Shown one piece after another: positions 36,009 to 47,013 of a stretch of DNA of 64,000 bases. Location of the stretch: the NCBI GenBank assembly GCA_963971305.1, contig OZ020305.1, positions 44,279,717 through 44,343,716 of the forward strand. Direction: 5' to 3'. The notes beneath the pieces are model-generated. The model was given only the letters and a program-made list of their open reading frames with translations, was not told the origin of the DNA and made no database searches. Positions within the stretch are counted from its first letter, which is position 1. Each line of letters opens with the position of its first letter. A program made the translations under genes and the position numbers. The DNA is from Arcuatula senhousia. Its lineage: Eukaryota; Mollusca; Bivalvia; Mytilida; Mytilidae.

Positions 36009-37525
36009 CTGAAAAGATAATGATGACAGGAAAGTTATAACCATGAAAAATTATAATAAATCATGTAAATGACAAAATATCTTATAGATACATAATTAAA
36101 CTGCCAAGATTTATATCTTTTTTATTTCCACAGGAAATGAGCGTATTCAGTGACTTTTTTAAATCTTACTGGTCGTAAAACAGTTAAGAAACTCTTAATT
36201 TGTAATGAGTAGGCTCCCTAGCATATGAGTTATATTTGCCATTTTAACAATAAATCTATATTTAAATTGTTTTCATTTACAATTGCCTTATCTTTTATTC
36301 TAATACAATTGTTATTGCATTATAAAATAAGGAAAGTGAATTTGTCTATATCCCAATAAGACTTTTCGTGATTTTTTTTTTAGTTTAAAAATAATTCAAA
36401 TATATATATTTATATAAAAACATCTTCTTTAATTAAAACAAATCTATTTCATACACAAATGTAATATTCTATGTGCTTAATAAAAAAACCCAACAAAATC
36501 AACTAACATATAGGTTAATTTTGACTTTCCCCTTGACTTAACAGAATCTCGCTTAAATGGAAGATAATAATATTTGGAATAAGTGTACGAGACACAACCA
36601 ACTATATACACATGTAAACGACAATTTAAAAATCTGCAAGTAGTCTTCAGTGTGACCAGTGGTCGCTGTTTTGCAATTGGTCCTAGATTACAGATACAAT
36701 GCATCCGTATGATTCAAAACCACTCCTAAAATGTTAAAAAAGACCCCCTTCAATTAACATAAAGTCGGCGATTAAAAACACAAGCTTTGAAAAAGGTCTC
36801 TGGCTTTGGACAGGCACATATAAAATGTGACAGGATTAAACTAGTTTCTTTGGGCCCAACCTTCCCCTTATGCAGTCAAAAAATAACATAAAGTGAGAAA
36901 AAAAAATCAAATCGATATAAGTTCAATTCAATGAAAGAGAACCCGAGACATAAATACGACAACAAAGGAAAAACGGGAACGCAAAGGAACTCTCTTGAGA
37001 ACACTTGCTTGAAGTTACTGATAGTAAGCTTAGAAGCATCTATCGACTGATGTAAAAGCTATATAGTATTTTATATCCAAAACAACTCCTCAAACATTAA
37101 GCTAATGATTTGATGATGCATCATACTTCTTACCTTTTGTGGAAATCTTATGGGAAAAAGGAGATTTTACATAAACGTGGATCTACATGTGTACATTTTT
37201 TTTAGATGATCATAGTTAATAACTATCAAGCTGCACCTTCTTAAACATGTAAACATCTTTAAAAAGAAAAAATACTTACAGAAACTGTTAAGCCTGTTGT
37301 AGGACTATCAAAGTAAATCTTTACTCTGAAATCTCCAAAGTTGTACGGTTTGTCTAAATAAAAGTTACACACTCCATTTGATTGTTTATGTTGTGGATAA
37401 AAATAGTCATAATTGGGAAAATAAACTTCATCCGAGTCAAAATCGAAAAAGTCATCGTCAAAAAACGCCAATGTTATCGGCACTATGAGGAAAAGATACA
37501 AAATTCCACTTGGTGACGACAGCAT
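35280..37525 (-). CDS. Secreted Thr/Pro-rich mucin-like protein, paralogue 2 (324 aa)
   Basis: Unrecognised family, most divergent of the three. Exons 37280-37525 (82 codons) and 35280-36008 (242 codons plus stop) join in phase 0. The signal peptide is residues 1-20. Residues 21-44 form a run of Asp and aromatic residues (FFDDDFFDFDSDEVYF, then Tyr-rich) not found in the paralogues. The shared motif follows as GVCNFYLDKPYNFGDF (Cys53). Exon 2 has a Tyr-rich segment SYSYYSANIHYHPGYRC (Cys132), with an additional Cys112, then about 180 residues of Thr/Pro/Ala/Ser repeats (units like TTTTASTQPP) and the end PTRPPIPDPAK. Upstream are a noncoding exon and a TATA box. The acidic N-terminus could bind cations, which is speculation. 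Confidence 0.83.
36477..36900. repeat. Dispersed repeat shared with 44833-45070, in the intron of mucin-like paralogue 2
   Basis: Shares TTGGTCCTAGATTACAG / TTGGCCCAAGGTCAAAA, GGACAGGCACATATAAAA and GGGCCCAACC with the other copy, same orientation. Minus-strand frames in both give the peptide LGPIAKQ, so they descend from one element. Confidence 0.65.
37280..37525 (-). CDS. Mucin-like paralogue 2, signal-peptide exon
   Basis: ATG sits one base after acceptor TTTTTTATTCAG; the donor is TCT|GTAAGT. Holds the signal peptide, the acidic/aromatic insert and Cys53. Confidence 0.8.
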
Positions 37526-37846
37526 TCTGAATAAAAAATAACAGGCAAATTTTATTTTATAGCTTTTATATGTTAAATCAGATATAATGTATATATTTAA
37601 CGAATCGTGTATTTATGCAAATTACAACTCCTTGCTTAAAGCAGTTTTTGACGCTTAATTGTTTTGCATTGCGCGGAAAAAAACTAAATATTGAAAAATG
37701 ATGCTATATATATTAAAAGTGATTAATCTTTTAATACACTGTATATTTAATTATCTGAGAAAAAATCTGATGTTAGGGATAAAATGCTTGTTGAAAAATA
37801 AAGAATTCGAGAATGCAATGATAGTGAATAGTGTAATTATTTGTGT

Positions 37847-37873
37847 TTTTTTTTTTTTTTTTTTTTTTTTTTT
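37847..37873. repeat. Poly-T tract
   Basis: About 26 T in a row in the leader intron of mucin-like paralogue 2. On the minus strand it is poly-A. Confidence 0.9.
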
Positions 37874-38029
37874 GTTTGTTGTTGACTTTTTGTTTTTGTT
37901 CAAGTAAGCATTTGTTTGCTGTGCGCTTTGTTGAAAATAGAAACTCATTTTACTATAATTTCTATTTCTCATTAATTAAAAGATGCAAAGACTATGGATA
38001 AACCAAAATAAAATTTAATTTATTCTTAC

Positions 38030-38095
38030 CTTGTTCGCTTAATTTGTTTAAGATCTTTAGCTTTTGTGTGTTCTTATTAAAATGACTAACTGAAA
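38030..38095 (-). promoter_or_regulatory. Noncoding first exon of mucin-like paralogue 2
   Basis: Donor AAG|GTAAGAAT with the last exon base at 38030, 503 bp upstream of the coding-exon acceptor. A TCAGTT initiator-like sequence lies about 25-30 bp below the TATA box, giving a short leader exon of about 60 bases. Confidence 0.6.
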
Positions 38096-38106
38096 GCTAC
38101 ATCGTC

Positions 38107-38114
38107 ATATTTAT
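38107..38114 (-). promoter_or_regulatory. TATA box of mucin-like paralogue 2
   Basis: TATAAATA on the minus strand, about 80 bp upstream of the leader-exon donor. It is well placed for a start at about 38085-38090. Confidence 0.6.
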
Positions 38115-38119
38115 ACTAA

Positions 38120-39980
38120 CATGACTTATTATTAATAAGAACTTTTTAAAGTGATTAATTGTTTGGTTTGTTTTTAAATTGAATCGCACACCTCTTATAC
38201 GGGTGAATACTTATATTACACGTCGCATCATTCTTCAAATTGCCGCTAGGAGCGTCCGGTTCACTTCACTTACATTGTATCAGATAGAGAAAAACGTAAA
38301 TAATAAAGCATGACGCATGTCGCTGACCTTGGTTTAGTGTTATTATAAACTATCCTTATAAGTAGTTACGGTGAAAATTTCTATATTCTGATCATTTTAC
38401 AGTTTATGCTAATTGGTATAGGAAGTCGGGGCCACTCTTTCTCAATACAATGTGGTTTTCTCAGAATTCATATTAAAAAGAGGGGTTGATCAATTATAAA
38501 ACGGAGATTAATGTATATAAAGCAAAATAAGGTTAAGTGGATACACTTTTAGTATACACTTACTTGCCTTCTGATTTTTGTTTCACAGAAAAGTGAGCTT
38601 TTCCATGCACTAAGTCAAGATTCTGACGGCGGGTGAGGATGAGGAAAATACTACGTGTTGTTTGAAGTATGATTTGTTGTTTAAATCTGTTTGAAACAGG
38701 TTGAAAAAAAGTCGAAATTCTTATTCATTATAAATCTTATTTCGTGGTTTGTCTCGCCCATGAAAAACACGAAAATTAACACTTTCACAGAACTAGAGAA
38801 AGCCTGACCACTGACCTTTACGGGTCAAAGTTCATGCACGTAATGGATCCATCTGAGAATTGTGACGACTGCACTAAATAAAACAAATCCTCCGTGCATG
38901 TCCATCTCTATTTTTTCCAGTGGCCTTTAAATTTTACTCTTTCTTTGTTTCCCAACCTATCCCTATATTTCTAATCATCAGTCCATGTTCATTTTATCAC
39001 CCTTTTCATGTTCATTGCCCTGATATAATCTAGTATATATTATTGGTAGACCGTTAAACATGGCGTATATATACACTTTACACTGTATAAGTTACTAAAT
39101 GATGATGAACTTCTTAGTGCTAAATAATGTGTGTTGTATATTTTGTTCATGTTTTTTCCTATGCTTTTCATTATCGTAATCCAGTGGCGGGAATTGGAAT
39201 TCCGTTCCTCTTAGAAATGTGTTACTTTCTTGCAGATCTTGTGAAAAATGGTTTACGACCCTCTTTTTCCTTGGCTTTGGATGGAACCCTACTTTAGAAA
39301 TTTTCAGGATTCCGATCGCGATCATATATATACATCCTTTTTCATATTTCCTGTACTGTGATCGTCTTTGATTAGACTAATGCAGGAAATGCAAGGAAGA
39401 ATGCACTATGGCTATACAAATTGCAGCCTTATTTGTTTGTTTCTTTTAACTTTTTAAAGAATGACCCTCTGTTATAATCGTGTAATTGCTGCATGTGATC
39501 ATGCTCTCATGAAGGATTTCGCGAGAGGTTATCAAAACTTACCTAGACTTCAATCTAGTTAAATGGAATGTTTTGTCCGTATAAAAAAAGTAAACAAACT
39601 TGGATAATGTTTTGTATTTGCTTTTCTAGTTTTGTGATTGAAAGTGTCGTATTGAAACAAATTTTTACCCAAACCATTTTTACGTGAACTCACCTTACTA
39701 GGGGTGATTCATTTCGCTAGCAAGATGGACAATGACATTATAACCGTATCTGAATTTTATCTATATATATTTATCAATTTTTCAGTTGATTATAACATTA
39801 TATGGCAACGTCTTTTTACAGTGTAACATTTGGAACAATTTGAAAATTAGGTTAAGACTGAAATGGTTTTAAAACCACAAACCAAGTACAGTTATGTGAA
39901 TACGTTGACTGTACGTGGTATATGTGGTTTTTGGTTAAATACAGACATGTTACAGATTCTTTTTAACGTAAGAAATGTCG
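38120..39980. other. Intergenic between mucin-like paralogues 2 and 3
   Basis: No coding exon is found. It presumably holds the upstream control region of paralogue 2. Confidence 0.4.
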
Positions 39981-39981
39981 C

Positions 39982-39987
39982 TTTATT
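39982..39987 (-). terminator. Candidate poly(A) signal of mucin-like paralogue 3
   Basis: AATAAA on the minus strand about 400 bp after the stop. It is the nearest clear one. Confidence 0.35.
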
Positions 39988-40382
39988 TTCTATAAAAATA
40001 TATAAATAAATTACATTGAATTAATTAACATTGAAAACAAGACAAATATTTCATGTATAAACCTAAACAAATAATTAAAAAAAACAAAATAAGAAGGCAA
40101 TAACATCATGTGGTATATTGTACTGTTTTTTTCTTGGCCAGTATCAGTATGCTTAAAGCGTTTCACGGTAAGGTATGAATGCCTTATCGTCTCACCATAA
40201 TATGTCAACTACAGTGCAATAATCATTCTAAGCTAGACATCTTTGTTATTTTGATTTACAGCTAGCTATTTGAGTCAAGATTCATTCGTGGCTAGCAATT
40301 TTGTGTAAAATCACTTTAGGCTATAATATTTAGATGTCTTAGTCCACTTTTCTTTTAAAAATATTTTCCTGCTAACTTAAAC

Positions 40383-41885
40383 TTAACGAAGAGGATCGGG
40401 AGGAGGAATTCTGGTAGGCAATGTTGGTGTATTAGTTGTAGTTGTTGTCGGCACGGTTCTTGTGGTTGTCGGTTGTGTAGTTGTATTTGTCGGCAAAAAA
40501 GTTGCGGTTGTTTGTTCGGTAGTTGTGGTTGTAGCAGCGGTTGTTTTTATTGTCGGTATTGTTATTGTGGTTATAATAATCGGCTCTGTAGTTGAACTTG
40601 TTTGTTCTGTTGTAGTGGTCTGTACAAAAGTTGTAGTTTTTGGATCAGTTGTTGTGGTTGATTTTTCGGTTGTTGTAGTTTTTAGCAGAGTTGTTGTGGC
40701 TTTTGTTTCGGTTGGTGAAGTTGTCGGAATGGTTGTTGTTGTTGTGGGTTCAGTTGTTGAAGTTGTCGGTACAGTTGTAGTAGTTGCCGGTGCTGTTGTT
40801 GTGGTTGTCGGTTCGGTTGTTGTAGTTGTCGGTTCAGATGTAGTTGTCGGTTCTGTTGTTGTGGTTGTCGGTGCGATTGTTGTGGTTGTGGGTTTGGTTG
40901 TTGTAGTTGTCGGTACGGTTGTTGTAGTTGTCGGTGCGGTTGTTGTAGTTATCGGTTCGGTTGTTGTTGTAGTTGTCGGCACGGTTGTTGTAGTTGTCGG
41001 TTCGGTTATTGAAGTTGTCGGAATGGTTGTTGTTGTTGTGGATTCGGTTGTCGGTTCTGTTGTTGTAGTTGTCGGCACGGTTTTTGTGGTTGTCGGTTTG
41101 GATGTTGTAGTTGTCGGTTCTGTTGTTGTTGTTGTTGGTACGGTTGTTGTGGTTGTCGGAGCGGTTGTTGTAGTTGTCGGTTCGGTTATTGGAGTTGTCG
41201 GAATGGTTGTTGTGGTTGTCGGTTTGGATGTTGTAGTTGTCGGTTTTGTTGTTGTAGTTGTCGGTACGGTTGTTGTGGATGTCGGAACGGTTGTTGTGGT
41301 AATAGGTTTGGTTGTTGTTGTGAGTTTGGTTGTTGTTGTTGGCACGGTTGTTTTAGTTGTCGGTTCGGTTGTTGAAGTTGTCGGAATGGTTGTTGTTGTT
41401 GTTGTTGGTTCGGTTGTTGTAGTTGTCGGCATGGTTATTGTGGTTGTCGGTTCGAATGTTGTGGTTGTCGGTTCAGTTGTTGTAGCTGTCGTTACAGTTG
41501 TTGTGTTTGGCATGTCGGTTGTTGATGTTGTCAGTACGGTTGTTGTTGTTATCGGTTTGAATGTTGTAGTGGTCGGCAGGATTGGGGTGGTTGTTGGTTC
41601 AGTTTTTGAAGATGCTGTAGGTATCAGCTCAGTTGTTGTGATTGTTGTCTGTTCGGTTGTTGTTGGGGCTCTTGTAGATGTTTCCGGTCGTGTACTATAG
41701 ATAATTGTTGTGGTTGTTAGACTATTATACATAGGTTTTGCTCTACAAATGCTATTGACATATCTTCCTCCGAAATAACTGATAACATATCGGAGCTTGT
41801 TAATTCCAGGAAGTATATATTTATCATTTATCGTTTTCTGTAAATATCCCCGGTATCTTGATCCGTGTCTGTGAAAGTTGTGTGC
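40383..41885 (-). CDS. Mucin-like paralogue 3, tail exon
   Basis: Acceptor CTTTTTATAG|GCACAC. Nearly 1.3 kb is a coding minisatellite of Thr codons, mostly ACA, ACC, ACT and ACG in (ACN)4-CCN blocks. Stop is TAA at 40383-40385. Confidence 0.83.
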   Translation of the reverse strand, partial: AHNFHRHGSRYRGYLQKTINDKYILPGINKLRYVISYFGGRYVNSICRAKPMYNSLTTTTIIYSTRPETSTRAPTTTEQTTITTTELIPTASSKTEPTTTPILPTTTTFKPITTTTVLTTSTTDMPNTTTVTTATTTEPTTTTFEPTTTITMPTTTTTEPTTTTTTIPTTSTTEPTTKTTVPTTTTKLTTTTKPITTTTVPTSTTTVPTTTTTKPTTTTSKPTTTTTIPTTPITEPTTTTTAPTTTTTVPTTTTTEPTTTTSKPTTTKTVPTTTTTEPTTESTTTTTIPTTSITEPTTTTTVPTTTTTTEPITTTTAPTTTTTVPTTTTTKPTTTTIAPTTTTTEPTTTSEPTTTTTEPTTTTTAPATTTTVPTTSTTEPTTTTTIPTTSPTETKATTTLLKTTTTEKSTTTTDPKTTTFVQTTTTEQTSSTTEPIIITTITIPTIKTTAATTTTTEQTTATFLPTNTTTQPTTTRTVPTTTTTNTPTLPTRIPPPDPLR

Positions 41886-42650
41886 CTATAAAAAGACAGG
41901 ACATCATAGAATTGAAATGATTGAAAAGAAATAATTATACTCTTTTTGTCGTTGCTCATGTTGCGACCTAAATTCATAAAAAATTAAGGGGTAAAGGGGC
42001 GCTTCTTTTTGCTCCTCTTATTAATCAGTATATTGTACTTAATCCAGCCAGACTTTCCAGTCTGTCTTACACATTAATGCCAGAGGCGGATCCAGAAATT
42101 CTGAAAAGAGGGGGCCCACTGACTGGCCTAAGAGGGGGCCCGCTCTGGTCACGCTTCAGTGATTTCCTATATATTCAACCAAAATTTTCCACCAAAAGGG
42201 GGGGCCGGGCTCCCCAGGTCCCCCTGGATCCGCCTATGAATGCTATAGGGCATTAAGAAACAGGAAATACACGTAACAAGAGATGCAAATTCCAGGTTTG
42301 TGGCATTAAAATGGGTATTTGCCTTTTTGATTTTGGCTACGCACAGCAAACTTTCAATATACACACACACATATATATATATATAGGCGCCTAGAATTAA
42401 GAAATAATTTTAAAACTTGTTCCACAAAAACTTAAGACATCCGTATACTAGTACTTACATAAAATTGTATAGGGATTTGGTTCAGATAAACGCTGACTTC
42501 AACTTGTCCTGGCATGTAGAGCTTGTCCGACATAAAGTAACACGTCCCACTCTTTACTTGTAATGGTAACTCCTCAACGAAATCAACAAATTCCCCAATG
42601 AAACATGTAACGGATGGAATGAGGAGTAAAATACACCACGAAACCTTCAT
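40383..42650 (-). CDS. Secreted long Thr-rich mucin-like protein, paralogue 3 (564 aa)
   Basis: Exons 42459-42650 (64 codons) and 40383-41885 (500 codons plus stop) join in phase 0. The signal peptide is residues 1-16. The next part, FIGEFVDFVEELPLQVKSGT, is very close to paralogue 1, then CYFMSDKLYMPGQVEVSVYL (Cys37). Exon 2 begins AHNFHRHGSRYRGYL and holds KLRYVISYFGGRYVNSIC (Cys111). About 435 residues of TTTT-x-PTTTT repeats follow (x often E, V, K, A or I), and the end is LPTRIPPPDPLR, matching the end of paralogue 2. The longest ATG-started open frame begins at 41732, but the exon runs further to a good acceptor. The unit is 15-18 bp, so length variation between individuals is likely. 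The 412-residue Val-rich frame on the other strand is a repeat shadow. Confidence 0.83.
42085..42234. mobile_element. 150 bp palindromic-ended MITE, copy 2, in the intron of mucin-like paralogue 3
   Basis: Same ends (GGCGGATCC / GGATCCGCC) and same inside as 5268-5419, inverted. It lies between the two coding exons of the gene. Confidence 0.8.
42459..42650 (-). CDS. Mucin-like paralogue 3, signal-peptide exon
   Basis: The acceptor GTTATTTTCCAG|G ends just before ATG 42650; the donor is TAT|GTAAGT, same position and phase as in paralogue 1. Encodes MKVSWCILLLIPSVTC and the Cys37 motif. Confidence 0.82.
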
Positions 42651-42659
42651 CCTGGAAAA

Positions 42660-44820
42660 TAACACAATATCCTATATGGAAACCTTCAGTTTTTTATACA
42701 AATTAAGTCACACGAGTTCAAACAATAACAAACCATTTTGTTTTATTTTCAGTGTAAAACGTATTCATCTTTCGGTTTATTAAGGTAGGGATTTTATTAA
42801 TTTTTTAGAGAAATATTTAGTGGCATTTTGCATAGTTTTGACACTGATGTAAACCGTTTGTCAAACATCATAAAAAATACATACGATATTTATGTAGTTA
42901 GGTCTAGTATATATGAAACAAACATGATTGTTCTTTGCTAAAAAAACAATCCTGACAACTTTTCTTTAATTCATGATCATTTGCTTTAAAAATGACATAC
43001 AGAAAAGGGCACGGGCTTCAAACACAGATTTTATCAAAATGAAAACGTTTCCCATATTTCCATGGAGAATGAGAGGCTATCGTGAACGCTAGAAATTTGA
43101 AGACAGTCATAAAACATTACTGTGTATAATTTTGAACAAAGAAAATGGCAATGGAAGAAAGTGCATGGTAGACAACAGTTTGCCATTAACTGTTGACTGT
43201 CATTTTCTCCTATTGTCATACACCGTAATTTTCGCCAGACAGTCTTCAGATTTTCAACATAACGATAGTCGGTAATTATCAGTGATTTAGTGATCCAAAA
43301 ACATCTTGAAATCATGAAAATATGACATTTTTACAAATCTAAAACAAACACACAATATCAAATATTATATGAGAATGGTTATGACGAGCAGTGTTCTCTA
43401 AAAACTCATTTATATTTATTTAAAATCCGAGTTCGTAAGTGAGATTGATATAAAATTATAGGGAATATGTAGAACTAATATTTTGTTAATAAATACAAAG
43501 GAAATGAGCTGTGGGCATTAATGCCATACATTAGCTAACAAATTAAAATTATCAATAATCAGTTGAAAATTTATTTTATAATTTTATATCTTACATACAT
43601 GACATATAAATTTAACAGTCAATCCCAATGAAGTGCATAGTGACATCATGAAACGAAAATAAAAAAATATTTGCAGCCAATCATACCATTTCACGTCCGA
43701 ATTTTTACGGTCGTAAAAAAATTAAATTTTATAAAAAAAAAAGTTTTTCCTTTTTCTTTTTTAGTTTTTGAAATTCTGATTTAAAGTATTAAAGCTTATG
43801 TCTTTTTTTTTGCCAAACCATAGGGCTAAATGTGGCCCTATTACCTTGTCCTTACATGTATATATTTGTCGACTCAGATATTTGCATTCATGATGTCGAA
43901 TAAACTATACCACACGGTCATGGTTTTTTGGTTTAAAAATAAAAAAAATGAAAAATGATCTTACCTGAAAAAACTAGTCTATAAATTGATGTACTTGGAT
44001 GGCACTCATTAATTTGGGGGTAATTTCTTCATCAACTTCTTACATTTTTTACAAGTAAATGTACCAAGTTTCTCTTCAATTTGCCATAAATATTGTCGGT
44101 ACAATTAATCTGACAGACCATGGTGTAAATTTGGACACTTCTGTCACAAATTGCTGTGCTTCATAGTGTGAATCGCAATCTTTGATTTATTGTTGGTCAA
44201 GAATTTAAGTAATGTATTATCATTTGTTATCTGACCAATAATTTGAAGTTCATGTACAGTTACAAATCATAAATTTCCAACTTCATTATATATATATTTT
44301 TTTTTTCGTTTCAAAAGTTGCATATTATTGTACAAATTAAAACAATTGAAGTTAAATGGATTACTGTGAAACGCGATATAAGTTATAAATGTCAGGTTTG
44401 TAGTGATTTTTGTTGTTTTCTAAGTATTTTTTAACATTCGTTACATAACATACCTGACACGGTCTTTATCATGATACATTAAAGCCTTGTGCGCATTAAA
44501 GAGTGATTCATTAGGAATTTATATAATTTGTCCAGTTATAAACCTCGGGTTATTTTAAAATCTACATTATAAATTAAGTGTTGTTTAATGCTGGTAACTT
44601 AAAACATATATTTGGTAAAAAAGGGATATATGATAAAACACTTTCAATAAATAAAGTTAAATTTTTGTACATTTAGTTGAATTCTTGCAGGCTTTATAAA
44701 GCTTTACGTTGAAATTGCCTTTTAAAATAAATGTATTATGGGACATCATTGTCGGACACCCTGGAGTAAATGAAAACAACATGCAAGCAAACAGAAGATA
44801 ATGAGATGTGGCCCAGCCAA
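42660..44820. other. Leader intron and upstream region of mucin-like paralogue 3
   Basis: AT-rich. A 93-codon minus frame at 43034-43315 has no family match and reads like dispersed-repeat sequence. Confidence 0.35.
43965..43990 (-). promoter_or_regulatory. Possible noncoding first-exon end of mucin-like paralogue 3
   Basis: A donor CAG|GTAAGA is found 1.3 kb upstream of the coding-exon acceptor. It is farther than in the paralogues and has no TATA box, so this is weak. Another possible donor is near 43590. Confidence 0.25.
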
Positions 44821-44832
44821 CATAAACAAGCG

Positions 44833-45070
44833 TCAATTTAGAAAAAAAAGATCACAATAACAACCAACAGCCTTCAATGAGGCCAGCAGGTGCTGCTGCT
44901 GTTTAGCAATTGGCCCAAGGTCAAAATAAAATGCATTCAATTCAGATCCAGTCTTGAAATAGTAAACTTTGACAACTTTTTCCTGGTTTAGGACAGACAC
45001 ATATAAAACTTTAAATGTGAGAGGATAGGGGTGAACTAATTTATGAGCCCAACCTTTGATTTTCATACAA
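44833..45070. repeat. Dispersed repeat, second copy
   Basis: See the first copy at 36477. Here the minus-strand frame runs 77 codons (NAFYFDLGPIAKQ in the middle), which may be a leftover coding piece of a mobile element. Confidence 0.6.
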
Positions 45071-45446
45071 CTTGCTTTTAAAATTATTTATCGCAAAATT
45101 AATCATATTCAGTTATCATGTAATGATTCTTTTGAGTTTAAGAATACCCATCTTTTCATTAACAAAATCAAGAAAATTACTGTGCAAAATGCATGATGCC
45201 TTGCACCATGACTTTTTTCTGCAACCATGCACTAGACGTAGAAGTTGATGGTTGGGGTATAATTTTATGAAAATGTTGTTGGTTCATACCCTGATGCATT
45301 TGTATAACCTGTTTCATGGTGATATCCAGCTTCTTTAATGGAAAAGTAACTTAAACCTGAAGGTAAAGCAGATTCTGGACAGATGGACAGAAAAGAAAGA
45401 ACACTAAATGCTCCTTTACTCTCTTTGGTGGGGCATCAAATCAACT

Positions 45447-46014
45447 TTAAGGTTAGTGAGGACACCTGTCATGTGACCAAAAACAGCTAAAAATGCAAAA
45501 AACAAGTGCAAATGTCACAAATACCTTGAAACTTGTGTTAAATAGTTTAATTTAATAAAACTTAATCAAAGTAAATTAATTTTAATACAAATAAAACAAC
45601 CATTCCTTCATAAATAAAATTTTCAAATAAAACAAGGGAGATAATCCACTTGAAAAATGACAAAAAAAATTACAAAGATTTGTATAGTACAGAGAAAAGT
45701 AAGCTGGTGACCCCCAGTTTTCATTGTTTTATTTCAAAATATATTGTATTTCATTGATTTTTATCAAATAAAAATATAATTTAAATTAGTGGATTTTTTC
45801 TGCGACAAGATTTTATGCTAATTATTTGGCCTTTCCTATATAATCTATAGTAATTTTGGACAACTTTGAGCCTAAATTTTGGAAAAACAAGCCCGGAAAG
45901 GGGGTCCAATATTTTTACACAAGATAAAGTATATAACTAATACTAATATATAAAAAAATTTGACATTTTAAATTCGGCATTATTTTTGGGGTCAGGTGTC
46001 CTCACTAACCTTAA
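45447..46014. mobile_element. TTAAGGTTAGTG MITE with 22 bp perfect inverted ends
   Basis: TTAAGGTTAGTGAGGACACC and two more bases return exactly inverted at 45993-46014. The TTAA tips suit a TTAA target site. There is no coding content. It shares the TTAAGGTT tip with the element at 3244. Confidence 0.85.
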
Positions 46015-46535
46015 GGCTTTTAAAATGACTTTTTAAAGTAAATTCAAACTTCTTAGTCTAATTTTTCCCAAAGTGAATAATTGATGTATAGCATTATGCA
46101 GTTACAGTCTTCAAGAAACCTGGCTCACTGAGCCAGTTAACGGTGTTTTGAAATGAGTTTGAATGTAGCTGGTTGTTGTTTTGTTTTGTATGAGGGTACA
46201 TTTTCTTTTAAATGTATGTTTTAGTTGTGTTGTGTTTCCTGGTTTGTATTTTTTTAAACGGAATTCCAAGATTTGATGCAACTTTTGAATATTTTGCATT
46301 TTAAATGGGGGAAAATCTGAGATATGTTGTTGCATACAAAATATGATACAGATTTGCACTTTGTGAATGAAAGTGACAAGTCAGAATTTTTTATTGTAAG
46401 TAAAAACAAATCAGAATTTCCTTCTTTCATGTTGCATGCTTCTTTTATAAATATTCTATAAGGAAGTAACTGTAGATAAGTTGTAGTTAACTTAACCAAA
46501 TTAAGTTCTATAGATAACAAGAGTTAACAAAGTAT

Positions 46536-46896
46536 GTCTCGCCTGCTGGCACCATCAGAATATCTAGTTATTAGACTGTTCATTCATAAGTTCTCGACAT
46601 TTTACAGTTGAGTAACCAAAACTATTCTAGATAATTATCATAGTCATTGAGAAACACAAAGTCTTACAAATAAGTGTTTGGTCTAAATACAGACCTGAGT
46701 TCACAGAGTTACTGGAGCATGGAAATAGGGTCAAGGTCACACAGCAGTTGTGTAGACCATAACTTGAACTGCCTGTATACCAAATATCAGATGCATAGCT
46801 ATTATACTTTCCACAAAAGTCTTACATAAAAGTTTACTACAGCGACAGTCGCCACCGGAAAGTAATACTTATGTCTGCTTTCATCGCAGACGAGAC
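46536..46896. mobile_element. TGTCTCGCCTG-ended TIR element, copy 2 (short)
   Basis: GTCTCGCCTGC at the left and GCAGACGAGAC at the right. The inside shares GGTCAAGGTCACACAG and CATACCAAATATCAGATGC-like text with copy 1 but has no array. It lies downstream of the dynein gene. Confidence 0.7.
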
Positions 46897-47013
46897 AAAA
46901 ACTAAATGCTTAATATCAAGACTGCAACATGAACAGACTGCAACATGAACATGTTTTTGAGAAAAAAAATGTGAAAAAATAAAAAAAATTCTGTGATACT
47001 GCAGGACACAAGT

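Noticed and set aside
40462..41700. 412-codon Val/Gly-rich frame on the plus strand
   Set aside because: It is the complement of the Thr repeat of mucin-like paralogue 3. It has no splice context or domain, and the minus strand has a conserved paralogue structure.
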